Source: Anisus vortex (taxonomy: Eukaryota > Mollusca > Gastropoda > Planorbidae). Taken from it: 64,000 nucleotides of DNA. This document shows positions 1-12,225 of the stretch, in pieces. The DNA is taken from positions 16,262,844 to 16,326,843 of the forward strand of contig OX421496.1 in NCBI GenBank assembly GCA_949126835.1, written 5' to 3'. Every line of letters starts with the position of its first letter. Position 1 is the first letter of the stretch. Below the pieces are notes generated by a model. The model did not search any database. It had not been told where the DNA came from and was given only the letters and a program-made list of their open reading frames with translations. The position numbers and the translations under genes are program-made.

Positions 1-1420
1 GGAAGTTAAGGCATATAAATAACAGAGGTTTATATAACAAGTTACCATTAATTAATTAAGGTATCTCAGGCCTGAGCAGACATGCCTACCGTTCCGGAAA
101 ATGGCCGAAAATTACCCCCTGTTCCGCAATTCCGCATTAGACCAGTTTGTTCCGCAAAATCGGCGTCTCCGAAAATGCCGAGATTTTAATTAAGAAACTA
201 ATAAAGCGAAATAACCAAAAGTCGTTTGCCAACTTTTGTTTTCTTTTTCTCACTTCCGTTTTAATTTTTAATGCATTTCCTTTCTTTGGTAGAGAGTGCA
301 TTAGCGTAGGGCTTCGCGGCACTGTTGAATACTTTGCCGTTTTTGTTATAGTTATGTGAAATAATTTTGGGAAACTAAAACTAAACTAATCATTGCCAGC
401 CAAAACAAAATAAGCTTATTACCTTTTAACTTCTAGTTACTTAATAAAAGTAGGCCTAGTCGCTAAATTAAAATTCAAAATAAAGTAAATTAAATTGTTT
501 ATTGTCCCTACTGGCCTACTCGAGCCTCGGCCTACTGCTTTAAATCGGTTAATAAAACTGCTGTTGATGTATTAGAACAGACACAGTGTTAGTGCATTTA
601 GCTAGGCCTATTCAAGCCTATTTAAATAAATTTGCTTATGGTAAAGTGGCTTAGACCTTTAGACTTAGTCCTAGGCCTAGTCTTATGAATTTAGTTAGTT
701 TTACCAATTGACCAATATCAAGCATTTAATAGTTTTAAGTTCAATTACCTTGGCCTTGTCCTTAGTTTAGAATATAGATAGACCCACTGATTAATTTGAC
801 TTTAACCACTTTCTGAGTTTCTGTCCTAGGCCTTAGACTTAGTAGATTGAAAGGTTTAGTTAAAAAAAACACAGCATTGCAATTATTGCGTAATAGCTAA
901 ATCATATAGGCCTACCTACATAAAAAGCCACTGTTCTAACTTTTAATGGATTTATAACATAATTGTACCCCCCCCCCCCAATATTTTTTTTTTCATTAAC
1001 TCTATATTGACTTAGATTGTATTCTATATATTCTATATATATAATATATACAGTCTTAGTACTGTAAGTGAAATAAATTTTCCCATTTTTCTTTTAATAA
1101 TATTATATAGCGTATATATTGGCCCGAAAATGCTTCCTCCGCGCTTATGTTCCTCATTTTGGTCCCATGTTCCTCATTTTTACCTTGGGTGTTCCTCATT
1201 TTGATTTGTGGAGGTAGGCATGTCTGCCTGAGAGTTAAGATAAACTATTTCATGAGATTTATTGGTCATGGGCCTAAGACTAGAATTAAAACACTGAACG
1301 CTAAGTATATGATTTTAGGCCAAAACTTTGCAGGCTTTTTGGCATTGTCAAATCTTGCTTGCAGGCCAGATGGGGGTCCAGCGCTTACACCCACGCATTT
1401 CTCCCCTTTTGCACTGTGGT
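1..1420. repeat. Dispersed repeat copy A, split by a transposon
   Basis: Bases 1-76 and 1227-1412 match the continuous copy at 7433-7865. Shared landmarks are ggaagttaaggcatataa, aacagaggtttatataacaa, catgagatttattggtca and aactttgcaggcttttggca-like sequence. The repeat is interrupted at cctgag by the element at 77-1226. It begins before the window. Family not recognised; it has no coding capacity that I can see. Confidence 0.7.
77..1226. mobile_element. DNA transposon with CAGACATGCCTACC termini, 6-bp TSD
   Basis: The left end CAGACATGCCTACC (77-90) is the inverse of the right end GGTAGGCATGTCTG (1213-1226). The element is flanked by a direct duplication cctgag (71-76 and 1227-1232). The same site is single-copy in the uninterrupted repeat at 7499-7504, so the insertion is demonstrated inside the window. 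Subterminal motifs recur: gttccg-type motifs near the left end and gttcctcatttt three times near the right end, possibly transposase binding sites. There is no transposase ORF, so it is non-autonomous. The superfamily cannot be assigned; 6-bp TSDs exclude Tc1/mariner (TA) and typical hAT (8 bp). Confidence 0.85.
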
Positions 1421-1500
1421 CTCATCAAAGGTTAATACAATTTTAATCAAGAAATTATAAGCCTGTTGTATATACATCAAATAAAGATTAATATTGTATT

Positions 1501-1745
1501 TGGGTGAGGTGGCATTGCACTAGCGAACTGATCTGTCATACCGAAGGTCTTGGGTTTGAACCTTGGGGTTCATTCCCACGCCTGTTGGTATCCCTTAGTC
1601 CATCTCAGCTCTGATGGGTTCCTGGCAGTAGTGGAGAGTAAGTGAGGTATTATGCTGACCACACACCCCTATGTATTCCAGGACCACAAACGTTGCTTCA
1701 CTTGTCCAATGGATTAAATTGGTCCGAAAGGAATACTTACATACT
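1501..1745 (+). repeat. tRNA-derived SINE
   Basis: The 5' part resembles a tRNA gene: an A-box-like tggcattgcactagcg near 1510-1526 and a B-box ggtttgaacc at 1553-1562. A tRNA-unrelated body follows, ending about 1740. It sits in a SET intron just before the exon at 1831. It is too diverged to fold as a functional tRNA. RNA polymerase III-type internal promoter boxes are the basis for the call. Confidence 0.65.
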
Positions 1746-1830
1746 TTTTAGCATATTGTACAGCCAGAAAGGTTTGCATTTATATATGTGTTATTATAGA
1801 TCTACATTTTAAAAATCATTTCTATTGCAG

Positions 1831-4800
1831 GTTGACGTGGAGGAGTTTGAGGACATTAAATCTGGCTACAAAGTAACATTCACATTTAAAGAGAATCCTT
1901 ATTTTACCAATGACAAACTTGTGAAGGAGTTCCATTTGGCCAGTTCTGGAGAGCCACAGTCCAAATCAACTGAGATTAATTGGAAAGACGGGAAAGACTT
2001 GACCAAAGAAAATGTAACTGAAACAAATGGCCGCAAGAGGAAGATGGTGCAAGCCTTGAGTTTTTTCACATGGTTTACAAACAATTCTGACCCTAATGCT
2101 GATGAAATAGCTGAGGTAGTTTGTCAAATATTTAGCTTAGAAAGAGAAAGATAACTTAATCTAGTCTTTAGGAAAATTTTATGACTTAGTTTTACGTCCT
2201 AAAAGAGTCAATGTAATTATTAACTAGAAACATAGGTCTACTGTTTTTAAATATTTAAATGTAACTTTCAGGTCATTAAAGATGACATGTGGCCCAACCC
2301 TTTACAGTATTACTTAGCGTCTGAGGCTGGTGTAAGCAGTGACCACGGAGAAAGGTAAATGTTAAATAGTTGTTTCTGTGTAGTTGTCTTATCGCTTTGT
2401 CTTCAGAATTATTTTCCCTATTCTGACAGAATTATCCTTTGTGTGACTTTCTTTGTTATTTCTAATCAGGGTTCCCGCTGCCTCCTGAAATTTCAGGATG
2501 TCCAGAAAACCTCCTGAAATTAAAAAAAAAGTGCAAAAACTCCTGAAAACCTCCTGAAATTTGAAATTACCTGAAATGTCCTGAAAAATTGAGAGCCCCG
2601 ATTTTTTTCCTTCTCCAACACGTGTTCCCTAGTTTATCAGCCCCACCTCCCATGTGTTACGGTTACGCTTGCTACGCCCCTCCGTACTAATGCGCCCAAA
2701 AGCAATGGCCACTTGTGTGACTAACCTATCATCGTTTGTTGATTTTTTTACCATACGTTCTGTGGGGGTGTTTTTACTGCAGGCACGGTCTTTAAAAAGT
2801 AGGATATTAAGTTTAGTTTTTTGCGATGCACTTTTGAAGTGCTGGTAGTTTTTACTGGCCTTTCGTCTTGTAATACTTTTTTATAGCCTTCGCCTTTATT
2901 TTTTTACTTTATTAATCAATAGCTCTATACCTCCAAAATATGACACTTAACAACAATTCTGATAATAAGGATGCTGCAGATATAGACTTACCGTATATAC
3001 TCACGTATAAGTCGCACTGGTGTATAAGCCGCACCCCAGTTTAAGAATTGTTTTCTTAAATGTTGTCATTGACCCACGCATAAGTCGCACCCGGACTTGC
3101 CCCGGGTTACACTGCCTTTTAATATCTCAAAAATGCATACCTCTTATACATAAAAGTTTCTGGTTTTAATCGTGCATAAGGCAAACACATAGCCAAATAA
3201 AGGCAGGGCTTCATTTATTTTAAACAACCGATCAATAGGCCTACAGACATTAGTGAGATGGGAAAGTAAGGTATCTGTTTCTTCATCTAAGTCATAAAAC
3301 TACTCAAGTTTTTATTCCTATAGTAACACTACACACAAAAAAGTCTTTGAAGTACGTCATTAGACTCAATGTCCCTAGACTGGAGACTGGGAGGCGCCGC
3401 ATTTATGACGCGCTATACATGTGTCCTGATTACCATAAACATTGTTTGTAATGATTTCAAGTGCGTCTGCGCGACCGACAAATAATAAGCTGTTTTGTTT
3501 TCAACTCTTACGTGCAATTAATGAAAAATAAAACACATTTGACATTTCACGCGTCCATCTGCCGATCGTAGTTTTGGAAACATTGCCTAGATATGGCGCG
3601 GTTTTATCGGAATGCTCAACATTGCCTTATTAGTACGCTGTAGCTTATAAGCCTAGACCTTAAGTAAGCCTACTAAATAAAACACATCTTAAGCTTATTG
3701 GCTTACCTACATTATAGGCCTAGATAGGCTTTCACACATTTACGATTCTTTCCATAATATAATTCGCGTTCAATAAGCCTACCAAAAAATGTCGCCTTTA
3801 AGCTAACGCTATGTTTCGGCAATACAAAATAGGTCGAAAAGTTCAAAAGAAAAGCAGGGGGGGGGGTCTGAAAAACCTAAAATATGTGTCGATCTCAATT
3901 TCAGTTATATAAAGATAGTAATATGTACACCTACGAAAGTTTTCTAAATGTAAACAGGCAACTACAGGTTATGTAGCAAACTGTATGACAAAGTAGTGAT
4001 GTTTTTCAAACTTTTCAAAATCAGTGTTGGGTGTATAAGTCGCACCCCTACTTTTTGTCCCAATTTTTGCAAAACAAAAGTGCGACTTATACTCGAGTAA
4101 ATACGGTAAATGAATTTTCATTACAACTCGATTTATGGGTTTTATGATACTTTATCGGACTTCGACGTTAAGGCTGGTGAAAGTATTTAGCCAAATCCTA
4201 GGATCTCAACACTTAACGATTGATTCTACATTTTTTATGTATAAAAGTATACATTTCTAGAAAGCTAAGATATTTATCTATTTTATGATGTAATTATTTA
4301 TTATCTTTGGGGAATATTTAGTCATTAAAAAAATATTTAAAAAAAATTTACTAAATTTAATGAAGAGTTCTTTACCATTGGCTAGTATTTTCAGGGGTGT
4401 CTTTGGAAACTAGGTTAGTAGAAAATGAGTTAACATATTGTAATATAAATTGTACTTTTTAAAAAAAAAACAAATAAACAACTATTGCAATCACCATTAC
4501 ATAAGAAATTTTCTCATTTAGAAAATGAAAAAAATCTAATGTTATTCAAAGGGAAATAATTCTAGATTTGATTAACATTACAACGCTGGTACCGGTATCA
4601 CCGATCTGCTAAATAGCTAGTTTAAAATAAACTATGGGACCATTGATCAGGAGAGATAGGGTTCAAGAATTTGCAAAGAGAAAACTCGTGGTGATAGATA
4701 CCTATTTATGAATCAGTGGTGCCTTTATTGAGATTAATTGAATCTAATCTTATGATTATATTATATCTGTAGTGATGAAGATGATGATGATGAGGACGAT

Positions 4801-7800
4801 GATGATGATGAACAGGATGGATCTGCTGTCGTCATTGGTGATGAAAGTGATGATGGTATGTATTACAGCTAGTTTGTTTTTGTTCATTTGAAAACTATTA
4901 CTTCTGTTGATCATTTGTTTAGTTGTTATGTCTAAAAGGTGACATCTCGCTAGCCAATGCGACTTGCTTATTCCTACTATCCAACTAACAGGGTTTTAAA
5001 CATTAAGTAATACTAGGATTCAATAAACATTTTGCACATATCAGCAGACATGCCTACCGTTTTTTTTTCGGTATTACGCGTGTTTGGCAATAAATCTTCT
5101 TTTCCTTTACTGAATTTGCTAAGATAACGTACTGCCTCAGGAAGTTTAAATCTGACTTGTTCAAACTGTAAAAAAAACTAATTCAGTTTTATGGGAAGGA
5201 ATATTTAGTGGAGTTTATTCAGCAAAGAAAAACATGCGAATTTAATGATCTAGATCCATTCCAAGGTGTCTGCAAAACGTAAGCCTACCTACATTTTAAA
5301 TAGCCTAGCTAATGTTGTTGTTTGTTTATTGTTTGTTTTTTTGTTATAAAAGATTGTTAGATAAAGAGTGTTCCGCTTTTTTGTTGAAAAATCCTCTTTT
5401 TAGTCCTTAGGGGTACGCATGTCTGTATCAGTCCTTGTTGGTGCTTCTACCACTTAACACTAATTTCACTGATTGCAGTTTTTTTTTTTTGGTCTGCTAC
5501 TTTTGCAGTTCTAGTTTTTTATTTAAACAGTATAAAATTTCCAATTTCAGTAAAGCAGAAAATAATCTTCCTTGTTGTTTTTAAATCTTACAAACTGTAC
5601 AGGTGGTTAATTTTTAGTACATTTTTTTTTATTTTGTGTCAATTTTTACAGTTTTTTCATAGAAATTGAAAACCATTTACGCATGTTTAGGGTTTAGGCC
5701 TCGATTACAGTGGGACAATATGAATTAAAATAAGACAACTCATTATTGAGCGAAACAATCTATAAAAGAACTTATCAATTCCCACAAATTTGATTAATGT
5801 TTTATGATGGGAAATTTGATCCTCCCTTCCTCCAATAATATTCGCTCCAGTGAACACTACCGGCATAACAAACTCTAGTAAGTAGAACAAAATGCTGACA
5901 TAATCTGGTTATTTGCCCACACATAACAATTTAAAGATCATCTATGAAGCTACAATGGAGGGCCCTGGTCAGCCTTGCCACCCCCATCCTCTGACTCTGA
6001 GCTGCTTTTTTTTTCTTAATTCTTGGATTCCATACTGTTGTATATCCATCTCAACATTATCTATCAGCCTGGGTCTGCCTTATGATCAATTATCTTCTTG
6101 GATAGTAATGTAGCTTGTATCACATATAATCATGAAAGGGTTTATTTCATAACTTAATAAAAAGATATTTAACCATGCCTTTACACAAGCCATACACAAT
6201 GACCATTTAATGTTAAACGTAAGGTCCTATTGGATATTACCATTTCACCTTGCATTCTGTTTATTAAAGTGGCAAAACCTGTATTCTTTAAAAGGTATGC
6301 ACCCGCAATTTGGCAAAGAGAGTTTGAATGTTGTACTTTTTCGTGTTTGTATAATTAAATGTACAAAAAACAATAATAAGACTTTTTTTAGCGTCTAATA
6401 TTCATGGGTGCAAGAGTGCCGGCTATGGCCGGCATGCCGGCCAATTTCAATTTTGAAAACTTGCCCGCCGGCCAATAGCCGTCAGGCTAAATTCGTAATT
6501 TCGAGTAGATCTCGTTGCACCGAAATCGGACTTTTTTTGGCCGTAACAAACTATAAATGATCGATTTTTTTCTTTCATGAAAACTTAAACTTAAAAGGCG
6601 AAATAAAAATACCAAAGGCAAATACCAAAGTTTCCGCGCATGCGTGCTTGTAAATTTATTTTTAGGTCAGGGTTTCCCTAGTTTTTGCTGTCGTGGCCCT
6701 GTAATTTTGATAGGCCTACCAACAGAATAAATATAGAACCTATTCTGTGGGCCTACCCGTGCCTCCAGAAATTTTTTAACTTTTTTTATCGCAATCCCGT
6801 TTGTAGCTTTTTTGGGCCTGGACGCGAATTTGTATTTAGGTCAATCTATGCTTCAAGGCTTACTTCGCGGCCGCGGCTTTCTTTTAAAATCTCGATGCTT
6901 TAATTTACTAATGACAATGGCATGGGAATGGAGAGATTGAAACTCCTTAGGCCTATAATAAAAATTTTGTTTATCAGCCTACTAAAACAACTAATCTATT
7001 TATAAATAGACTATCTCGGCGCAACGTCAGGGTTTCAATTATTGCTATCAATGATGTAAAATCGTCACTATAAACTTGTTTTTGTAGAACACTGAGTTTG
7101 CCGTAGGCGCTACATTGTTAAAAATATAATGACTTGTTACGACCTTGCGGCGACCTTGACCTGATATCTTTTTTTTCTCTCTCGCAAATGTCCGAATTCG
7201 GCGATCGTAGGCTATGCGATCTTGTTGTTTTTTCCCGACAATATCGGAAATGTAAGAATATATTAAACAAAAAAGCAAGAAGAAAAGTTGATAAGAGCCA
7301 AACGACTAATGTAAATTCAAATCACTGAACTATATAGCCTATAAACTAGCCTATATATTAAAATATCTAACACCTGAAGTTTTTATTGTGCTGTAACTGT
7401 TAGTCCGTTATAAATGACAATATTAAATGATTGGAAGTTAAGGCATATAACAGAGGTTTATATAACAAGTTAACTTTAATTAATTGAGGTATCTCAGACC
7501 TGAGAGTTAAGGTAAACAATTTCATGAGATTTATTGGTCATTGGCCTAAGCATAGAATTAAAACACTGACTAAAATTAAAAGAGTGAAAAAAATAAAAGA
7601 AATACATCTGCACAATTATAATATATTACATTAAAAATAGTACTTATCATAATTTGAATAGGCTTAATCTCATCATTAGTTTTAAATCAGTTACAAATAA
7701 TATCTTTATTATAAGCTTATATATATATATATATATATACCGGTATATATGTATATGAATGCGAACACGAACACGAACGATTTTACTTTAGGCCGAAACT

Positions 7801-9590
7801 TTGCAGGCTTATTGGCATTGTCAACTTTTGCTTGCAGGCCAAATGGGGTTCCAGCACTTGCACCCATGAATATTTCTTGGAGTGTTTTTTCATGTCTAAA
7901 AGGTTGTAATAATGTTAAAAACAGTTTTTTGGATGGGTGTGATCAGATCAATTTAGAAGGACTTATATGATGCAGAGGCTGTTTTGTCAGCTCTAATTTG
8001 ACAATGAACGTTTCAGCATTTAGGAAAAATTTAATAAGTGATAAACTTGGTTAATAATGTACAAATAGAATAATATTATATTTGTAAATTTCATTATCTT
8101 ATTTTCACTTCTTTTTTTGGGGGGGGGGGGGGGGGTGAGTATAACTGCGGTCACAGTGTAATGGTTACTAAATGAGGTTTTTTTTTCTGCTCTAATAGTG
8201 CCATGAACATATTTTCTATGCCCTAAATGCAAAAATAGTTTTATTTATTTAAAACAACCTATTTTGCAGTAATTCACTTTTGGCCTTAAAATCTAGTACT
8301 GTTTAAGCTAGTTAATAGATGGACGATTTAAATCGTAGTCCTTTAGATTGACAAGAAATTTTTACACTATTATTATTATCACCAGCACTTCAATGGTGGA
8401 CAAATAAAAATTACCAACATTTTTATAGTCATGATTGTCATTAGTTCCACTTCCAGTATAATCTAATTTACCAGTAATTAAGCTTCTAGTATGGATATAA
8501 AACACACATTATGAAGAATTAAGTGCCACTTCCAGTATAATCTAATTTACCAGTAATTAAGCTTCTAGTATGGATATAAAACACACATTATGTTAAAGAA
8601 TTAAGTGCCACTTCCAGTATAATCTAATTTACCAGTAATTAAGCTTCTAGTATGGATATAAAACACACATTATGTTAAAGATATCAAAACAAAAATTGTG
8701 CTTCTTTGATCGTTCAAGCCAATATTATTATTAAATTATTAATTAGCATATAACTGAGCTAAGCTGGTGCTAATTTTACTCTTTTAATTATGCTTATTAG
8801 TACCAGTAGTTAACTTTGGTGGATGGGTATAATTTATGCATTTGACTAATAATAAAAAAAAATAACAGTAGAATCAAATGCAAACATAAAAAAGACACAA
8901 TTTTGACTGATTTTTTAGAGAAAGTAATGAGTATGCTAAAATATTAAATTTCATATTTTTCAGAGGTCTATGTTGAAGAAAGGGAAGATGATGATGATCC
9001 AGAAGGGGAAGAAGAAGGTATATTAGAAAATACAGTATTCATTACAATTAAATAAACATTTAGTAAGAAAGAACACTTTGAAGATAGAAAAGATTGATAA
9101 AAAAAAAATATAATTTTGTTAATGTTGGTGATTGGTGAGTTTATATGGGCCATCCAATAAATTTAGCAGCAAGAATGTGAGTTATTTTACCTTTCATAAG
9201 AGGTTGGGAAAACTTAGCCTTGTTTTTGTAAGAGATGTCTTTAGCTCAAAACAATGTTGTTTTTTTTTACTTAAAATTAACAGCTGGTTTTTAAGAGTAC
9301 TGTAAAAGAATCCATGAAGATGTGGACTAGCTATATATATCTTCCAGGATTGACACATATCAGTGACTGTTAATCAGTGAATAATTTTTAAGTTTCAGAA
9401 ATTAAAATTTAGAGTGAGGGGACTGATCTATTATATTAATATTATCCACTATTTGTTAGCAAAACAGTTCCGTTCTATTCATCTACCTTGCTATCATTTT
9501 AAAATTATTATTTTTTGCTCAACCATATTTTATTTATTATTAATATTGATTTGACATTTCTCTACAGATGAAGATGACAATGGAGAATAA
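1831..9590 (+). CDS. SET: SET/TAF-I histone chaperone (NAP family), C-terminal part
   Basis: Five coding exons join in frame: 1831-2115, 2272-2354, 4773-4855, 8964-9017 and 9568-9590 (stop TAA 9588-9590), each with AG before and GT after. Together they give about 175 residues. The first visible exon encodes the NAP-fold earmuff core, with recognisable SET stretches [30 protein letters not shown] and [16 protein letters not shown]. The next gives [12 protein letters not shown], as in SET. The last three encode the acidic Asp/Glu tail typical of SET, ending DDNGE. SET-family proteins bind histones and inhibit histone acetyltransferases and PP2A in the nucleus (family knowledge). The N-terminal dimerisation helix must lie on exons upstream of base 1; I see no exon for it in 1-1830. 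Splitting a low-complexity acidic tail over four small exons is notable. Introns carry a SINE, DNA transposons and tandem repeats. Identity is secure; exact junctions are by eye. Confidence 0.9.
2460..2600. repeat. Short internally repetitive segment (cctcctgaaa units)
   Basis: Several copies of cctcctgaaat or close variants lie within about 130 bases after a start cagggttcccgctg that looks like a hAT-type terminus. No matching right terminus was found, so this may be a truncated non-autonomous element. It lies in the SET intron after the exon ending 2354. Confidence 0.35.
2989..4108. mobile_element. Non-autonomous DNA transposon with TACCGTAT-type TIRs
   Basis: The left end TACCGTATATACTC..GTATAAGTCGCAC and the right end, read on the opposite strand TACCGTATTTACTC..GTATAAGTCGCAC, form near-perfect inverted repeats of about 30 bases. 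Inner copies of gtgtataagtcgcacccc lie near both ends (about 3020-3050 and 4030-4048). The internal region has no long ORF. A clear target-site duplication is not visible. It lies within the SET intron 2355-4772. Confidence 0.75.
5045..5425. mobile_element. Small element with CAGACATGCCTACC termini, 6-bp TSD
   Basis: Same left end as the 77-1226 element (CAGACATGCCTACC) and a right end GGGTACGCATGTCTG that is its inverse with one mismatch. It is flanked by the duplication tatcag (5039-5044 and 5426-5431). At 381 bp with no ORF it is a deletion derivative or MITE of the same family. It lies inside the SET intron between the exons at 4773 and 8964. Confidence 0.8.
6410..6480. repeat. GC-rich inverted repeat
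   Basis: tgccggctatggccggc and gccggccaatagccg form an imperfect palindrome around catgccggcc in otherwise AT-rich intron DNA. It could be the end of an unrecognised transposon or a hairpin. No function can be assigned. Confidence 0.4.
7433..7865. repeat. Dispersed repeat copy B (empty target site)
   Basis: Counterpart of the repeat at 1-76/1227-1412 without the 1.15-kb insertion; the single site cctgag is at 7499-7504. It carries about 220 extra bases (about 7570-7790), including a (TA)n run, relative to copy A. Confidence 0.75.
8447..8683. repeat. Tandem repeat, three units of about 79-82 bp
   Basis: Three near-identical units starting at about 8447, 8526 and 8608, each containing ccacttccagtataatctaa and aagcttctagtatggatata. 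Units differ by a ttaaa insertion. Located in the last long SET intron. Confidence 0.9.
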
Positions 9591-10040
9591 AGCATTTGAC
9601 CATGTTGATGTATGGAGTTTTCTGGGTAGCTTTTTATTGTATGTACAAAGTTGGTTGTCTGAAGGCTACACGTTACAAAAATGTGTGCTTGTGTAAAAAC
9701 AAAAATTTTGAGTAATCAGGATTTTGTGGTTTACGAATGTTGGAATTTTTAATGATTAAGCCAGGCAGCAGAAAGTCTATGAAATGTTTGAACAAAAACA
9801 TAAAACCATGTTGAAATTCTCTTCTTTTTTTTTTAAATATTGATTTCAGTCACATTCACATTGTCATAGGTAAACACTGAATTCATTCTCTTGTTTATAT
9901 ATATACATTTTTTTTAATGCATTGCTTAAGTACTATGTTGTTTCATTTTTTTACTTGTCAGTAGAAATGCAATAAGAAGAGAGAAAAGCTCCCCCCACCC
10001 CCTTTCCACCCAATAAAAATCTCAATGTAACTATACTATT
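9591..10040 (+). other. Likely 3' UTR of SET with candidate poly(A) signal
   Basis: AT-rich, non-coding sequence following the SET stop. An AATAAA hexamer at 10012-10017 is followed by T/GT-rich sequence, which fits a poly(A) site. A second AATAAA overlaps the stop codon region and is probably too early. The 3' end is inferred, with no transcript support. Confidence 0.4.
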
Positions 10041-11740
10041 TGTTTATGCTTAATTTTGTTGTTTTGTAACATTATAATTATATAAGATAGTAACAATAAC
10101 AAATGGTACAAGTAAATTCTGTGGCATTATACAACTTGAACGTAAATGGATAACTGGTACCTCCTATTAGTCTAAGTTCATGGCTTATTTTCCAGATAAA
10201 TTATTGTCCTCATTATTTTATGGTAAATCAGTATTTAAATCTTGTTCTATTCAAGTGGAACTCATTTTATGTCTTACTTCTGATGTATTTGTGTTATTCC
10301 ATTTACTTTTCCACATTGTTCACAAGTAAGTTTAAGCTAGAGGGAAATATCAAAAAGCCAAGTTGTTAAAAGGGTAACTTCAAAGAGAGGGAGGGGGTTA
10401 CTAAATAAAAATCCAGATGTTAAAAACTTGAAAAGGTGACTACCATTTTTTAGTTGTGCAATTGCAAACAATTATTTAAAAAAACTGGGAAAATAATCCA
10501 GTATGTATGAACAAAACAATTAGCGTATCATTTAGGAAATAGGGATGACTAGACATTAAAATTGTTCTCCTTAAGAAATTTAAAAAAAAAGATGAACTAT
10601 TGTCACTATCATAAATACAAAGATCTGACACAAAGAAAAGTGATTACTCTATATTTTATTCACTTTTGCAAAACATGCACAAAATAAAAACACATGACTT
10701 ATATATAGAACTGATTAAAGATAATTTGCATCAGCCTGGTGAGTTTAGTGGTGGAATGATTAATCATACTATAAACCTAGTCATACACCAAAATCTACAC
10801 AAAAGCATATTTTCCAATGTCATTAAAAAAGCTTACAAAATCAATAATAAAATGGACAAAGAAATAAAAAAAAAATTAATTCTAGGATTGGTGGGATTTC
10901 TAGACATAAAGAGTCTTAATTGAAATAAATGTAAGTGTTAATGGAGATACAATGAGTTTTTGGTAGAGAGTAATTGGACTCGATCGTCCTGTCTATATTT
11001 TCATTTATCACTCTGCAACTGCAAGTAATATCAGTTAATATCAGACCCACAAGTAGTCTAGCACCGTAGCTGATTAATACTAAGACTTGCTTCTTTTTAA
11101 ACTCGTAGCACAATCTTGATGTGATCTCTGTGTTGGAAATAATGAGTTATGGACTTTACTTTGCTATACTGACTAAAGATTATATGCAAACTAGAGTTGT
11201 GAAGGTTAAAAAATGATATAACGAAAGCAAAACCAAAGAATAACACTAACACATTAATTTTATGCCTTTCATAAAACCAGATGAGCCATCAAAATGGTTT
11301 CCCTTAGTGATATCTATTTAGATGAAATTGATGTTAATTAACAATCATAGCTGCATAATTGATCAGAAAAGAAAAATGATTATACATTAATTAAATAGAT
11401 TGAGCTAAATAATGATTATATAATAAATGACACATGTTTCACCACAATGTACAGCGAACCTGTTGACGTACATTTACAAGACATTTATACATGTAATCTA
11501 TACATTTATACATAGAATCTAAAAGCTATGTTGATTTGGGACCTACCATATTCACACCATAATACAAAACAAGAATAAATGAAAATGAGATTTCTTTACT
11601 TTGTGGATTGTCACCAATGGTAATGGTAAATTAATTTTATTGACACAGGTTGGTCTATAGGTAAAAGCATAATGTTCAAAATGAAATACACCCTTTATCA
11701 CAAATAACTCAAAAGACAAAATTAAAAAACAAATACAAAA
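10041..11740. other. Intergenic, nothing recognised
   Basis: AT-rich DNA after SET. Small open frames (for example at 10666-10923 on +) are lysine- and isoleucine-rich with no recognisable motif and AT-biased codons, so I do not call them genes. Confidence 0.5.
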
Positions 11741-11750
11741 AGATTATAAT

Positions 11751-11920
11751 AGTTATTATAGTTGTTTGGATATTGTTATAGTTGTTTGGATATTGTTATA
11801 GTTGTTTGGATATTGTTATAGTTGTTTGGATATTGTTATAGTTGTTTGGATATTGTTATAGTTGTTTGGATATTGTTATAGTTGTTTGGATATTGTTATA
11901 GTTGTTTGGATATTGTTATT
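11751..11920. repeat. 20-bp minisatellite, eight perfect units
   Basis: The unit gttgtttggatattgttata repeats without change from 11761 to about 11918, preceded by a partial unit. Perfect identity implies recent expansion or homogenisation. Confidence 0.95.
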
Positions 11921-12147
11921 TCTCTGTGAAACAGCAGAACTCAAGAGACTTGTGTTATAATTTATAATACTAATACATACATATTTTTTTTAATGACTAG
12001 TAAACAAAAATTGTTTCTTTTTACAACTAGACATACAAGTGAAAAAACATTTTACATTTATTAACTACTTCAGGATTTGTATTTTTTTATGTGGCCTAAA
12101 TCTGAGAGATGCTGCTTCTTGCCTAGGTGCTGGACTTCCTCAGCGGT

Positions 12148-12225
12148 CTAACTAAAATTTTCTATTCTGGCCCTCATCGCAATAAAGCTGGCTTCAAATG
12201 AGGGATTGCTAAGTTCAATGATAAC
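12148..12225 (-). CDS. Orphan terminal coding exon candidate
   Basis: On the - strand an acceptor TTCCAG is followed by 25 sense codons and TAG (12148-12150). The peptide begins VIIELSNPSFEASF and ends RARIENFS. The composition is protein-like: balanced, amphipathic and richer in GC than its surroundings. The pyrimidine tract before it is modest. I cannot name the family and see no partner exons upstream between 12.3 and 18.5 kb. It could be the last exon of an unrecognised gene, or chance. Confidence 0.3.
   Translation of the reverse strand, partial: VIIELSNPSFEASFIAMRARIENFS

Noticed and set aside
1501..1575. Functional tRNA gene
   Set aside because: A and B boxes are present but mismatched, and a SINE body follows. 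No credible cloverleaf can be drawn.
10666..10923. 85-codon + strand frame
   Set aside because: Lys/Ile/Asn-rich, AT-driven composition, no motif or splice context.
11751..11920. CRISPR-like array
   Set aside because: Units are contiguous 20-mers without spacers; a simple minisatellite in an animal genome.
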